A stretch of 7,907 nt of DNA from contig DAINCF010000338.1 in NCBI GenBank assembly GCA_036732565.1, positions 1 through 7,907 on the forward strand, written 5' to 3'. The notes beneath the pieces are model-generated. The model worked only from the letters and a program-made list of their open reading frames with translations, did not search any database and was not told the origin of the DNA. Numbering within the stretch: the first letter of the stretch is position 1; the number at the start of each line of letters is the position of its first letter. This DNA is from JAIVJN01 sp036732565. GTDB taxonomy: Bacteria > Acidobacteriota > Vicinamibacteria > Vicinamibacterales > UBA2999. Shown here piece after piece: positions 1 to 7,907 of this stretch. The translations under genes and the position numbers were made by a program.

Positions 1-71
1 ATCGACTGGTTCGAAGCCTGCGGCTCGCCGACGACAACGCGTACGCTCTGGGTCTGGTAGGCGGAGTCCGC

Positions 72-95
72 AGGGGCGGCTCGCGAGCCGCCCCT
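72..95. repeat. Perfect 24-bp GC-rich palindrome 3' of the dipeptidase gene
   Basis: Each 12-bp half reads AGGGGCGGCTCG, and the two halves meet with no loop at 83/84. It begins 11 bp beyond the dipeptidase stop codon. As RNA it could fold into a very stable hairpin on either strand, but neither side has a run of U, so it is not a textbook intrinsic terminator. It may still stop or stabilise the dipeptidase transcript. Palindromes of this kind are often dispersed through GC-rich bacterial genomes as REP-like elements. That it is multicopy here is inference; the palindrome itself is read directly. Confidence 0.85.
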
Positions 96-105
96 ACACG
101 AGCGG

Positions 106-1419
106 TCATCGGGCGGTCTTTGTCTGGATCTGCTGCGCGACCTTCTCGACCTCCGCCATCACCCGGAGGAGATTGCCGCTCCAGAGCTTGCCGATCTGCT
201 CTTCGGTATAGCCGCGTCGCACCAGCTCCAGCGTGACGTTGAAGGTCTCCTCGGCGCCATTCCAGCCATCAACGCCGCCGCCGCCATCGAAGTCGGACGA
301 AATGCCGACGTGGTCGAGGCCGATCCGCTTCACGGCGTAGTCGATGTGGTCGACGAAGTCCTTGACGGTCGCCCGCGGAGGCGGCGGGACCTTCGCGTCG
401 AGCGCGGCCATGCGCTTCTGATAGTCCGCACGCTGCGCATCGGTGAGCCGCGCGAGCGCGCCGCCACCGCCCCCGCCGCCACCAGGACCGCCGGGTGGCA
501 ATCCAAACTCTTGCCGCAGGCGCTCGACGGCCGCCGTCCGCTCGGCTGACGGCGGAGGCGGTGTCTTCACGTACGAGTTGAAGGCGACCACCTGAATCAC
601 GCCCCCGTTCTTCTTCAGCGCATCCAACTGCTCATCGTCCATGTTCCGGCTGTGATTGCAGAGGGTGCGGCAGGCCGAATGCGAGGCGATGATCGGCGCC
701 TTCGACAGCGCCACCGACTGCAGCATCGACTGCTTCGAGGGATGGGAGACATCGACCATGATCCCCCACTTGTTCATCTCGGCGATGGCTTGCTTGCCGA
801 GATCGCTGAGCCCGTTGTGCATCCACACAGAATCGCGCTCGCCGGTGTTGGAGTCCGAAAGCTGGCTGTGGCCGTTGTGCGCGAGCGACAGGTAGCGTGC
901 GCCGCGATCGTAGAACTCCTTGACGCGGCCGATGTCGGTGCCGAGCGGGTAACCGTTCTCCACGCCGATGAGCGCGACCTTGCGGCCGCTGGCGGCAATC
1001 CGCCGTACGTCGGCCGCCGTCAGCGCCAGGCCGATCTTGTCGGGTGCGATCTTCTCCGTCAGTCGGTGGATCGCATCGAACTTCGCGATCGCCGCCTCGT
1101 ACGCCTTCGCATACCCCTCCGGCGTCAACGGCCCCTGTCCGACGTAGACGATGAAGAAGGAGGCGTCGAGGCCACCGTCGACCATCTTCGGCAGGTTCAC
1201 CTGTGTGTGCAGACGCTGCGTGTAGTTCCGCTCCGGCGTGAAGTTCTCCGGATCGATGTCGTCGTGGGTGTCGAGCGCGATTACCCGGTCGTGAATGGCC
1301 TTCGCCTTGGCCATCAGCGCGGCATCAGCGCCCGATTGGGCACCGGAGCCGACGGCGGTCGCGGTAAGACACGCCACCACGGCGAGAGAACGGACCGGCA
1401 ACCGTTGGTGTATCCGCAT
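106..1419 (-). CDS. Secreted membrane-dipeptidase family (M19) metallopeptidase
   Basis: A 437-residue zinc-dependent dipeptidase of the M19 (renal dipeptidase) family, which hydrolyses dipeptides with a two-metal centre in a TIM barrel. Visible family residues are the H-x-D pair H52/D54 (DTHDD), the bridging glutamate E154 in GVENGY, substrate-side H181 (LSLAHNGH), metal ligands H226 (DVSHPS) and H247 (ASHS), the R258-N segment of HSRNMDD, and catalytic-type D376 in GISSDFDGG. The set looks complete, so activity is likely; substrate is unknown. I chose the ATG at 1419 because it opens an N-terminal signal sequence: basic residues 1-10, hydrophobic 11-23, then a type I site after A27 (SGA|QS). 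C17 in VVAC also resembles a lipobox, but the hydrophobic stretch before it is short. The reading frame stays open to 1851, but that extension crosses the lpxC terminator and has no family features. Residues 284-351 form a Pro/Gly-rich insertion with eight consecutive glycines. No Shine-Dalgarno precedes the ATG. Confidence 0.93.
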   Translation of the reverse strand: MRIHQRLPVRSLAVVACLTATAVGSGAQSGADAALMAKAKAIHDRVIALDTHDDIDPENFTPERNYTQRLHTQVNLPKMVDGGLDASFFIVYVGQGPLTPEGYAKAYEAAIAKFDAIHRLTEKIAPDKIGLALTAADVRRIAASGRKVALIGVENGYPLGTDIGRVKEFYDRGARYLSLAHNGHSQLSDSNTGERDSVWMHNGLSDLGKQAIAEMNKWGIMVDVSHPSKQSMLQSVALSKAPIIASHSACRTLCNHSRNMDDEQLDALKKNGGVIQVVAFNSYVKTPPPPSAERTAAVERLRQEFGLPPGGPGGGGGGGGALARLTDAQRADYQKRMAALDAKVPPPPRATVKDFVDHIDYAVKRIGLDHVGISSDFDGGGGVDGWNGAEETFNVTLELVRRGYTEEQIGKLWSGNLLRVMAEVEKVAQQIQTKTAR

Positions 1420-1429
1420 GGGTGTGCGG

Positions 1430-1437
1430 ATTCTATA
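1430..1437 (-). promoter_or_regulatory. Candidate -10 element of the dipeptidase gene (TATAGAAT)
   Basis: On the minus strand TATAGAAT ends 10 nt before the ATG at 1419. If it is a sigma-70-type -10, transcription would start only a few bases before the start codon, giving a nearly leaderless mRNA, which fits the lack of a Shine-Dalgarno. No convincing -35 is seen; the best at 17-bp spacing matches about 3 of 6. The gene lies behind the lpxC terminator, so it needs its own promoter. Confidence 0.4.
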
Positions 1438-1501
1438 TCGAGGCGTGGCGAGCGTCGCAGACCGAGAACGTCCGATGCTTCGCCGCGTCGTCGATGGTCT
1501 G

Positions 1502-1548
1502 GGTGCGCGAGGTGCCCGAGGTGCTGCAGGCGCTGCACTTGGCGCACC
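1502..1548. repeat. Imperfect inverted repeat between the lpxC terminator and the dipeptidase start
   Basis: Arms 1502-1515 and 1535-1548 match at 12 of 14 positions (GGTGCGCGAGGTGC against the complement of the right arm), with a 19-nt loop. The left arm and loop also hold two direct copies of CGAGGTGC. It lies only 3 bp beyond the T-tract of the lpxC terminator and 82 bp before the dipeptidase ATG. It could be a second, back-up hairpin or an operator-like site; no function is assigned. Confidence 0.45.
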
Positions 1549-1551
1549 ATG

Positions 1552-1579
1552 AAAAAAGAAGGGCCGCATCGGGCGGCCC
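1552..1579 (-). terminator. Rho-independent terminator of lpxC
   Basis: Read on the minus strand, a perfect 7-bp GC stem GGGCCGC / GCGGCCC with a 5-nt loop (1561-1579) is followed by TTC and then six T (1557-1552). It starts 24 bp beyond the lpxC stop codon. Stem, loop and U-tract are textbook for intrinsic termination, so the lpxC transcript should end here and the dipeptidase gene should be transcribed separately. Confidence 0.9.
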
Positions 1580-1603
1580 AAGGTGTTCACGGGAGGAAGC
1601 GAA

Positions 1604-2509
1604 TCAGTTGACGGCGCGTACGGCGTTGGTCGCTGGCAGACCGTGCCCGTACACGTCGGGCGTCGAGGGCAGCTCCACCAGGCTCCACGCGTCGCGCTCC
1701 TCGAGCAGTTGCGTCGCCAGCGCCGTGTGCAAGGCGTGCCCGGCGCGGTGGGCGACGACGTGGCCGATGAGCGGACGCCCCAGCAGTGCCAGGTCCCCCA
1801 CGAGGTCCAGAATCTTGTGACGGACGAACTCGTCCTCGAATCGAAGCGCATTCAGCACGCCGGTGTCGCCGATGACGATGGCGTTCTCGAGCGAGCCGCC
1901 CAGCGCCAGCCCGTTCTGCCGCAACCACTCGACTTCCTTGAGGAAGCCGAACGTGCGCGCCGGCGCGATGTGCTCCGCGAAGCTCTGCTCCGTGATCCGC
2001 TCGGTGCGCGACTGATGCCGCAGCAGCGGATGGTCGAAGCTGATCGTGTAGCTGACCTTGAAGTGATCCGAGGGATAGACCGCGATACGCTTGTCACCGT
2101 GCGCCACCTGCACCGGCCGCAGCACCTTGAGGTAGCGCCGCGGCACCGACAGGCGCTTCACGCCCGCTTCGTGCAGCAGATACAAGAACGGCGCCGCGCT
2201 GCCGTCCATGATGGGCACTTCATTGTGAGTCAGTTCGACGACGACGTTGTCGATGCCGACGCTGGCTATAGCCGCCAGCAAGTGTTCGACCGTCTCCACC
2301 GTCGCGGTGCCCTGACCGAGCACCGTGGCGTACTGAATGCTCGACACCTCGCTTATATGCGCTGGGATCTCGGCGCCGACATCCGTACGGCGAAACCGGA
2401 TGCCGGTGTCCGCGGCGGCAGGCTTGAGGGTGAGCGTGACCTTGTTGCCGGAGTGGAGACCGATCCCGGCACAGGAAATCTGGCGTCGGAGTGTCCGTTG
2501 CGCGTCCAT
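1604..2509 (-). CDS. lpxC: UDP-3-O-acyl-N-acetylglucosamine deacetylase LpxC
   Basis: A 301-residue cytoplasmic zinc amidase that removes the acetyl group from UDP-3-O-acyl-GlcNAc, the committed step of lipid A synthesis. Family landmarks are all present: TVEHLLAA with catalytic E75 and zinc ligand H76; MDGSAAPF at 101-108; ARTFGF at 184-189; RHKILDLVGDL with zinc ligands H231 and D235 plus D239; and AGHAL with catalytic H258. The length matches the usual ~300 residues. I place the start at the ATG at 2509, because MDAQRTLRRQISCAGIGLHSG aligns with the normal LpxC N-terminus; the in-frame ATG at 2626 would add 39 residues with no LpxC character. Only a weak GAG lies 8-6 nt before the ATG. In many Proteobacteria lpxC sits beside ftsZ at the end of the division cluster; here it follows uvrA after a 234-bp gap and ends in its own terminator, so it appears monocistronic. 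Confidence 0.97.
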   Translation of the reverse strand: MDAQRTLRRQISCAGIGLHSGNKVTLTLKPAAADTGIRFRRTDVGAEIPAHISEVSSIQYATVLGQGTATVETVEHLLAAIASVGIDNVVVELTHNEVPIMDGSAAPFLYLLHEAGVKRLSVPRRYLKVLRPVQVAHGDKRIAVYPSDHFKVSYTISFDHPLLRHQSRTERITEQSFAEHIAPARTFGFLKEVEWLRQNGLALGGSLENAIVIGDTGVLNALRFEDEFVRHKILDLVGDLALLGRPLIGHVVAHRAGHALHTALATQLLEERDAWSLVELPSTPDVYGHGLPATNAVRAVN

Positions 2510-2527
2510 GCGTCTCAAAAGGGCTCT

Positions 2528-2574
2528 GGTTTCCCCGCCTCTGGGAAGAAACCGTCGCCTGCTGCCCTGCAGCA
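2528..2574 (-). other. Two small hairpins in the presumed lpxC leader
   Basis: Upstream of the lpxC ATG two inverted repeats occur close together. One has GGTTTC at 2528-2533 facing GAAACC at 2548-2553, with a competing inner TTCCC/GGGAA pairing. The other has 6-bp arms TGCTGC (2560-2565) and GCAGCA (2569-2574) around a 3-nt loop. If the lpxC start at 2509 is right, both lie in untranslated leader. No known riboswitch is recognised, and short repeats like these can arise by chance. Confidence 0.35.
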
Positions 2575-2624
2575 AACTCAGTGCCCGCCAAGACGAATCT
2601 GGGTGAAAGCCATAAACAACTGCC

Positions 2625-2652
2625 ATGCAATCACTTAACGAAGATGTGACAA
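2625..2652 (-). promoter_or_regulatory. Candidate lpxC promoter
   Basis: On the minus strand TTGTCA (2652-2647, 5 of 6 match to the -35 consensus) is followed after 16 bp by TTGCAT (2630-2625, 3 of 6), which has an extended -10 TG one base before it. It lies in the AT-richer part of the uvrA-lpxC gap, and transcription would begin near 2618, giving a leader of about 110 nt. The -10 is weak, so this is only the best candidate in the gap. Confidence 0.3.
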
Positions 2653-2743
2653 GTGGGATTCCCGGCGTGCGTGGCTAGATTACCACATGGCTGACCCCTG
2701 TTTTTGTGGCATTCCTACCTCGCCAGCGTCGGAGCTTTTCGTG

Positions 2744-5581
<2,838 letters not shown>

Positions 5582-5593
5582 GGTGCTAGGTGG

Positions 5594-5627
5594 AGATTCC
5601 GGCGGGCAACTCCAACCGTCAATTGTA
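5594..5627 (-). promoter_or_regulatory. Candidate uvrA promoter elements
   Basis: Two overlapping readings are possible on the minus strand. TACAAT at 5627-5622 is a good -10 (5 of 6) and would give a leader of about 33 nt, but its -35 position falls in the G/C-run repeat and does not resemble TTGACA. Alternatively TTGACG at 5622-5617 (5 of 6) acts as -35, with GAATCT at 5599-5594 (2 of 6) after 17 bp. No LexA box of a recognised type is seen. The sequence cannot decide between them. Confidence 0.3.
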
Positions 5628-5630
5628 ACA

Positions 5631-5720
5631 GGGCGGGTGGGTCTGGGAGGGCAGGTCGGTCGGGTTGGCCTGGTTGGGCTGGAGTTCAGGGCCCACCGGC
5701 CCTACCCGACTCACCCGCCC
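5631..5720. repeat. Imperfect inverted repeat of G-runs and C-runs between permease and uvrA
   Basis: Arms 5631-5659 and 5692-5720 are inverted copies matching at 24 of 29 positions around a 32-nt loop; both begin GGGCGGGTG when read inward from their own end. A smaller perfect hairpin, AGGGCC/GGCCCT with a 4-nt loop, lies at 5688-5703. The right arm reaches into the permease stop codon, so the structure would form at the 3' end of the permease mRNA and may terminate or protect it, although no clear U-tract follows. Both arms have four or more G3 runs with loops of at most 7 nt on their G-rich strand. Confidence 0.75.
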
Positions 5721-7210
5721 TACCTACCCGGCTCCCGCAGCTTCGAATGCCGATACCCATACCCCGCGTACACGATCGCGCCGATGATGAGCCACCACGC
5801 GAACCGTTCCCAGGCCTGGTAGGGCAAACCCACCATGACGAACAGACAGGCGAGCACGCCGAGTGGCGCCAGGATCCAGACGAAGGGGACGCGGAACGGC
5901 CTCGGACGATCGGGCTCGACGACGCGCAGCACGAGGACGCCGGCGCAGACCAGCGTAAACGCGAACAGCGTGCCGATGTTCGTCAGGTCGTAGGTCTCCG
6001 CGGCATCGCCGAGCATCGACGCCAGTGCGACGAGGACGCCGGTCACGAGCGTCGTCATGTACGGAATGCGCGTCTTCGGATCGACGCGTGCGGCCCACTG
6101 CGGCAACAGGCCGTCGCGCGCCATCGAGAAGAAGATGCGCGGCTGGCCGTACTGAAAGACCAGCAGCACGGCGGTCATCGACACCGCGGCGCCAAGCGCC
6201 ACGAGCCAGCCGACGCGCGAGTAGCCGGCGAGCTCGAGCGCGCGTGCCAGTGGATCGGCGACCGCGAGCTGCTGATACGGCACCATGCCCGTGAGCACGG
6301 CGCCGACGATCACGTAGATCAGCGTACAGATGGCCAGGCCGCCGAGGATGCCGATCGGAAGGTTGCGCTGTGGATCCCGCGTCTCTTCCGCCGCCGTCGA
6401 GATCGCGTCGAAGCCGATGTAGGCGAAGAACACGATGGCCGCGCCGTGATGAACGCCGGTGAATCCGTTGGGCGCGAAGGGTGTGTAGTTGGCGGTGTCG
6501 ATGCTCATCAGCCCAGCGCCGATGAACAGCGCGAGCGCGATCAACTTGACCACGACCATCACGTTGTTGGCGGTGGAGCTCTCTCGTGCCCCGCGCAACA
6601 GCAGCCATGTCACCACTAGCACGATGGCAAAGGCCGGCAGGTTGATCAGGATCGGAAGGCCGAGGACGCGCGGTGCCGAATCGAGCAGGCCGTGGACGGC
6701 GGGATTCGAGCTCAAGAGCGCAGTGCGATAGCCTGTCGTCAACCACACCGGCAGGTCCACGCCGATGCCGCGCACGAGCGTATTGAAGTAATCGCCCCAC
6801 GAGATCGCGACGGCCACGTTGCCGACCGCGTACTCCAGCATCAAGTCCCAGCCGATGATCCACGCGACGAGCTCGCCCAGCGTGGCGTAGGCATACGCAT
6901 ACGCGGATCCCGCTTGGGGAATCATCGCGGCCAGCTCCGCATAGCACAGTCCGGCCAGCGCGCACGCGGCGCCGAGCAGGAGAAAGGAGAAGACCAGCGC
7001 CGGGCCCGCGCCATAGCGAATGACCGTGCCGTCGGGACCGACCTGCCCCGCCGCGGCCGTGCCGATCGCGCCGAAGATGCCGGCACCGATGACCGCGCCG
7101 ATCGCCAGCATGATGAGATCGCCGGCCCCGAGCACGCGTTTGAGGGAACGCTCCCCGCTGTCGTTCGGGAGCAGATCGGAGATCGGTTTACGCCGGAATA
7201 GGTGGCTCAT
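5720..7210 (-). CDS. APC-superfamily cationic amino acid transporter-type permease
   Basis: A 496-residue polytopic inner-membrane protein with roughly twelve hydrophobic segments, likely a proton- or gradient-driven amino acid importer of the CAT group of the APC superfamily. Supporting motifs are GDLIMLAIGAVIGAGIF at 30-46 (helix 1 with the unwound G-x-G substrate-binding part), CYAELAAMIPQAGSAY at 89-104, IIGWDLMLEYAVG at 118-130, FFAYIGFDAISTAAEE at 261-276 followed by TRDPQRNLP, and FSMARDGLLPQW at 361-372. The C-terminal YGYRHSKLRE resembles CAT members. The exact substrate cannot be read from sequence. I prefer the ATG at 7210 (MSHLFRRKPISDL) over an in-frame ATG at 7264, because that extension would read through the repeat and the -10-like box; 496 residues also fits the family. 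There is no Shine-Dalgarno. The gene is flanked by repeats on both sides, which suggests a monocistronic unit. Confidence 0.93.
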   Translation of the reverse strand: MSHLFRRKPISDLLPNDSGERSLKRVLGAGDLIMLAIGAVIGAGIFGAIGTAAAGQVGPDGTVIRYGAGPALVFSFLLLGAACALAGLCYAELAAMIPQAGSAYAYAYATLGELVAWIIGWDLMLEYAVGNVAVAISWGDYFNTLVRGIGVDLPVWLTTGYRTALLSSNPAVHGLLDSAPRVLGLPILINLPAFAIVLVVTWLLLRGARESSTANNVMVVVKLIALALFIGAGLMSIDTANYTPFAPNGFTGVHHGAAIVFFAYIGFDAISTAAEETRDPQRNLPIGILGGLAICTLIYVIVGAVLTGMVPYQQLAVADPLARALELAGYSRVGWLVALGAAVSMTAVLLVFQYGQPRIFFSMARDGLLPQWAARVDPKTRIPYMTTLVTGVLVALASMLGDAAETYDLTNIGTLFAFTLVCAGVLVLRVVEPDRPRPFRVPFVWILAPLGVLACLFVMVGLPYQAWERFAWWLIIGAIVYAGYGYRHSKLREPGR

Positions 7211-7221
7211 GCGATGGGCGA

Positions 7222-7227
7222 ATTCTA
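7222..7227 (-). promoter_or_regulatory. Candidate -10 element of the permease gene (TAGAAT)
   Basis: On the minus strand TAGAAT ends 11 nt before the ATG at 7210. The same hexamer precedes the dipeptidase gene at nearly the same distance, and the bases after it are also alike (TAGAATTCGC here, TAGAATCCGC there). This supports a -10 with a very short leader. No good -35 is seen at 16-18 bp. Confidence 0.35.
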
Positions 7228-7251
7228 GGCCACAACGACGACGATCACGAG

Positions 7252-7330
7252 AGCAGGCCTTCAAGCCTCGAGTCCAGAGCCCCAGGCCCCAGGCCCTCGA
7301 GGTCCCAAGTCTCGAGTCGCCAGTCTCAAG
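7252..7330. repeat. Degenerate heptad-periodic intergenic repeat
   Basis: From about 7261 to 7330 the + strand breaks into roughly ten degenerate 7-mers. Examples are TCAAGCC, TCGAGTC, an exact tandem pair of CCCCAGG (7280-7293), TCTCGAG (7310-7316) and TCTCAAG (7324-7330). The dinucleotide AG recurs at 7264, 7271, 7278, 7284, 7291, 7300, 7308, 7315, 7322 and 7329, mostly 7 apart. It contains the palindrome CCTCGAGG (7295-7302). The array fills most of the gap between the propeller gene and the permease and overlaps the propeller gene's stop codon. No intrinsic terminator is visible. Function unknown. Confidence 0.6.
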
Positions 7331-7907
7331 CCGGAGAGAACCGATAGACGGAATCGCTCGTGGCGACGACCATTGCGCCGTCGGGCGCGAAGGTCAGGCC
7401 GATCATGTCGGGTCCGGCCACGGCGAGGCTCGGCGGCGGAGTGTGCGCGCCGGGGTGGAAGCGATACACGCCCGAGGCGCCGGCAAGCGCTTCGACCAGG
7501 TGCAGCGCACCCTGCGGATCGAACGCCAGCCCTTGCGGCCGGCCGAACCTGACGTCGAGCGTCTGGACGACGCCATCCGCGTCAACGCGATAGATCGGAT
7601 CGCGGGGCGCCAGGGTCGGCGCCGACACGTACAGCGCATCGTCAGGTCCGACTGCCAGGTGAAAGGCCGCGATGCTTGAGGGCACCGTGGCAAAACGACT
7701 CACACGCGAATCCTCGACGCGAAAGATGGTGCCCGAGCGATCGCCGACGAACAGCGCGCGATCGCGACCGAAGGCTAGACCACACGGCACGCCGAGATCG
7801 CTCGCCACGCTCTCGAACTTCCCATCCTCGAAGACGCGGTATACCGCGCCCTCGAACCGACTCGACACGTAGAGGTGATGGTCGGGCCCCATGGCCAGCG
7901 AGGTTGG
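7326..7907 (-). CDS. SMP-30/gluconolactonase-like or NHL-type beta-propeller protein (5' part outside the window)
   Basis: The frame is open to the window edge, so only the C-terminal 193 residues are seen. The ATG at 7892 is internal, because coding continues upstream as PTSLA and completes a repeat. Five blade-like repeats of about 40-45 residues start near visible residues 1, 41, 82, 124 and 169, each with a core such as SLAMGPDHHLYVSS, GLAFGRDRALFVGD, HLAVGPDDALYVSA, GLAFDPQGALHLVE or GLTFAPDGAMVVAT, and most ending in a YRV/FRV/YRF strand. This is the pattern of SMP-30/gluconolactonase and NHL propellers. These families include calcium-dependent lactonases as well as non-enzymatic binding proteins. 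Catalytic residues cannot be checked because the N-terminal blades are missing, so an enzymatic name would be a guess. The protein ends cleanly at the last blade (VYRFSPA). A signal peptide or other domain may lie upstream. Confidence 0.85.
   Translation of the reverse strand, partial: PTSLAMGPDHHLYVSSRFEGAVYRVFEDGKFESVASDLGVPCGLAFGRDRALFVGDRSGTIFRVEDSRVSRFATVPSSIAAFHLAVGPDDALYVSAPTLAPRDPIYRVDADGVVQTLDVRFGRPQGLAFDPQGALHLVEALAGASGVYRFHPGAHTPPPSLAVAGPDMIGLTFAPDGAMVVATSDSVYRFSPA

Noticed and set aside
1..60. Possible end of a rightward gene (frame 1, ending in TAG at 58-60, tail DWFEACGSPTTTRTLWVW).
   Set aside because: GC at third positions is high, but a minus-strand frame shares the same wobble positions and looks equally good; 19 codons with no recognisable motif are not enough to call a gene. 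If real, the palindrome at 72-95 would lie between convergent genes.
1..109. Minus-strand frame starting with an ATG that overlaps the dipeptidase stop codon (TGATG) and runs off the left edge.
   Set aside because: It must translate straight through the palindrome and the product is Arg/Pro-rich without any recognisable feature, so translational coupling is not supported.
652..1611. A + strand open frame of 319 codons opposite the dipeptidase.
   Set aside because: It runs antisense through the dipeptidase motifs and the terminator and has low-complexity Arg-rich composition.
1420..1851. N-terminal extension of the dipeptidase to an ATG at 1851.
   Set aside because: It would cover the lpxC terminator and overlap the lpxC 3' end; the signal peptide starts at 1419.
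1583..2638. A + strand open frame of 351 codons opposite lpxC.
   Set aside because: lpxC has all catalytic residues in place on the minus strand; the antisense translation shows no family features and reads through the terminator side.
2671..2710. Small dyads downstream of uvrA (GTGG/CCAC and CCACA/TGTGG) with a T5 run.
   Set aside because: Stems are only 4-5 bp, loops are long, and on the minus strand the run is A, so they do not make a uvrA terminator.

Overview
This GC-rich window looks like chromosomal DNA of a Gram-negative (diderm) bacterium. It carries lpxC, the committed step of lipid A synthesis, so the cell is expected to make lipopolysaccharide. The high GC, the type of M19 dipeptidase, the APC permease with its GQVGPDGT-type loop and the SMP-30-like propeller remind me of Acidobacteriota (Vicinamibacteria-like). 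That placement is an inference from general resemblance, not a search result.

All five recognisable genes lie on the minus strand, so transcription runs from high to low coordinates. In that order they are: the C-terminal part of an SMP-30/NHL-type beta-propeller protein (7907-7326, running off the right edge); an APC-superfamily cationic amino acid transporter-type permease (7210-5720); full-length uvrA (5581-2744); lpxC (2509-1604); and a secreted M19 (renal dipeptidase family) metallodipeptidase (1419-106). Gaps between genes are 115, 138, 234 and 184 bp, and no stretch over 300 bp lacks a gene. The genes look like separate transcription units rather than one operon. lpxC ends in a clear intrinsic terminator, and the dipeptidase and permease each have a -10-like TAGAAT box 10-11 nt before the ATG. 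The functions (nucleotide excision repair, lipid A synthesis, peptide hydrolysis, amino acid uptake) do not form a single pathway; peptide hydrolysis and amino acid uptake could be loosely complementary.

The coding content is ordinary. The less ordinary signals are intergenic. A perfect 24-bp GC-rich palindrome follows the dipeptidase. A 29-bp-arm inverted repeat between the permease and uvrA carries predicted G-quadruplex tracts on both strands and sits where the upstream part of a uvrA promoter would be. A degenerate repeat with about 7-nt periodicity lies between the propeller gene and the permease. lpxC appears to have a long leader with two small hairpins. No Shine-Dalgarno sequence of any strength precedes the four visible starts. 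I see no CRISPR array, transposase, tRNA, rRNA or evident new multi-gene system.
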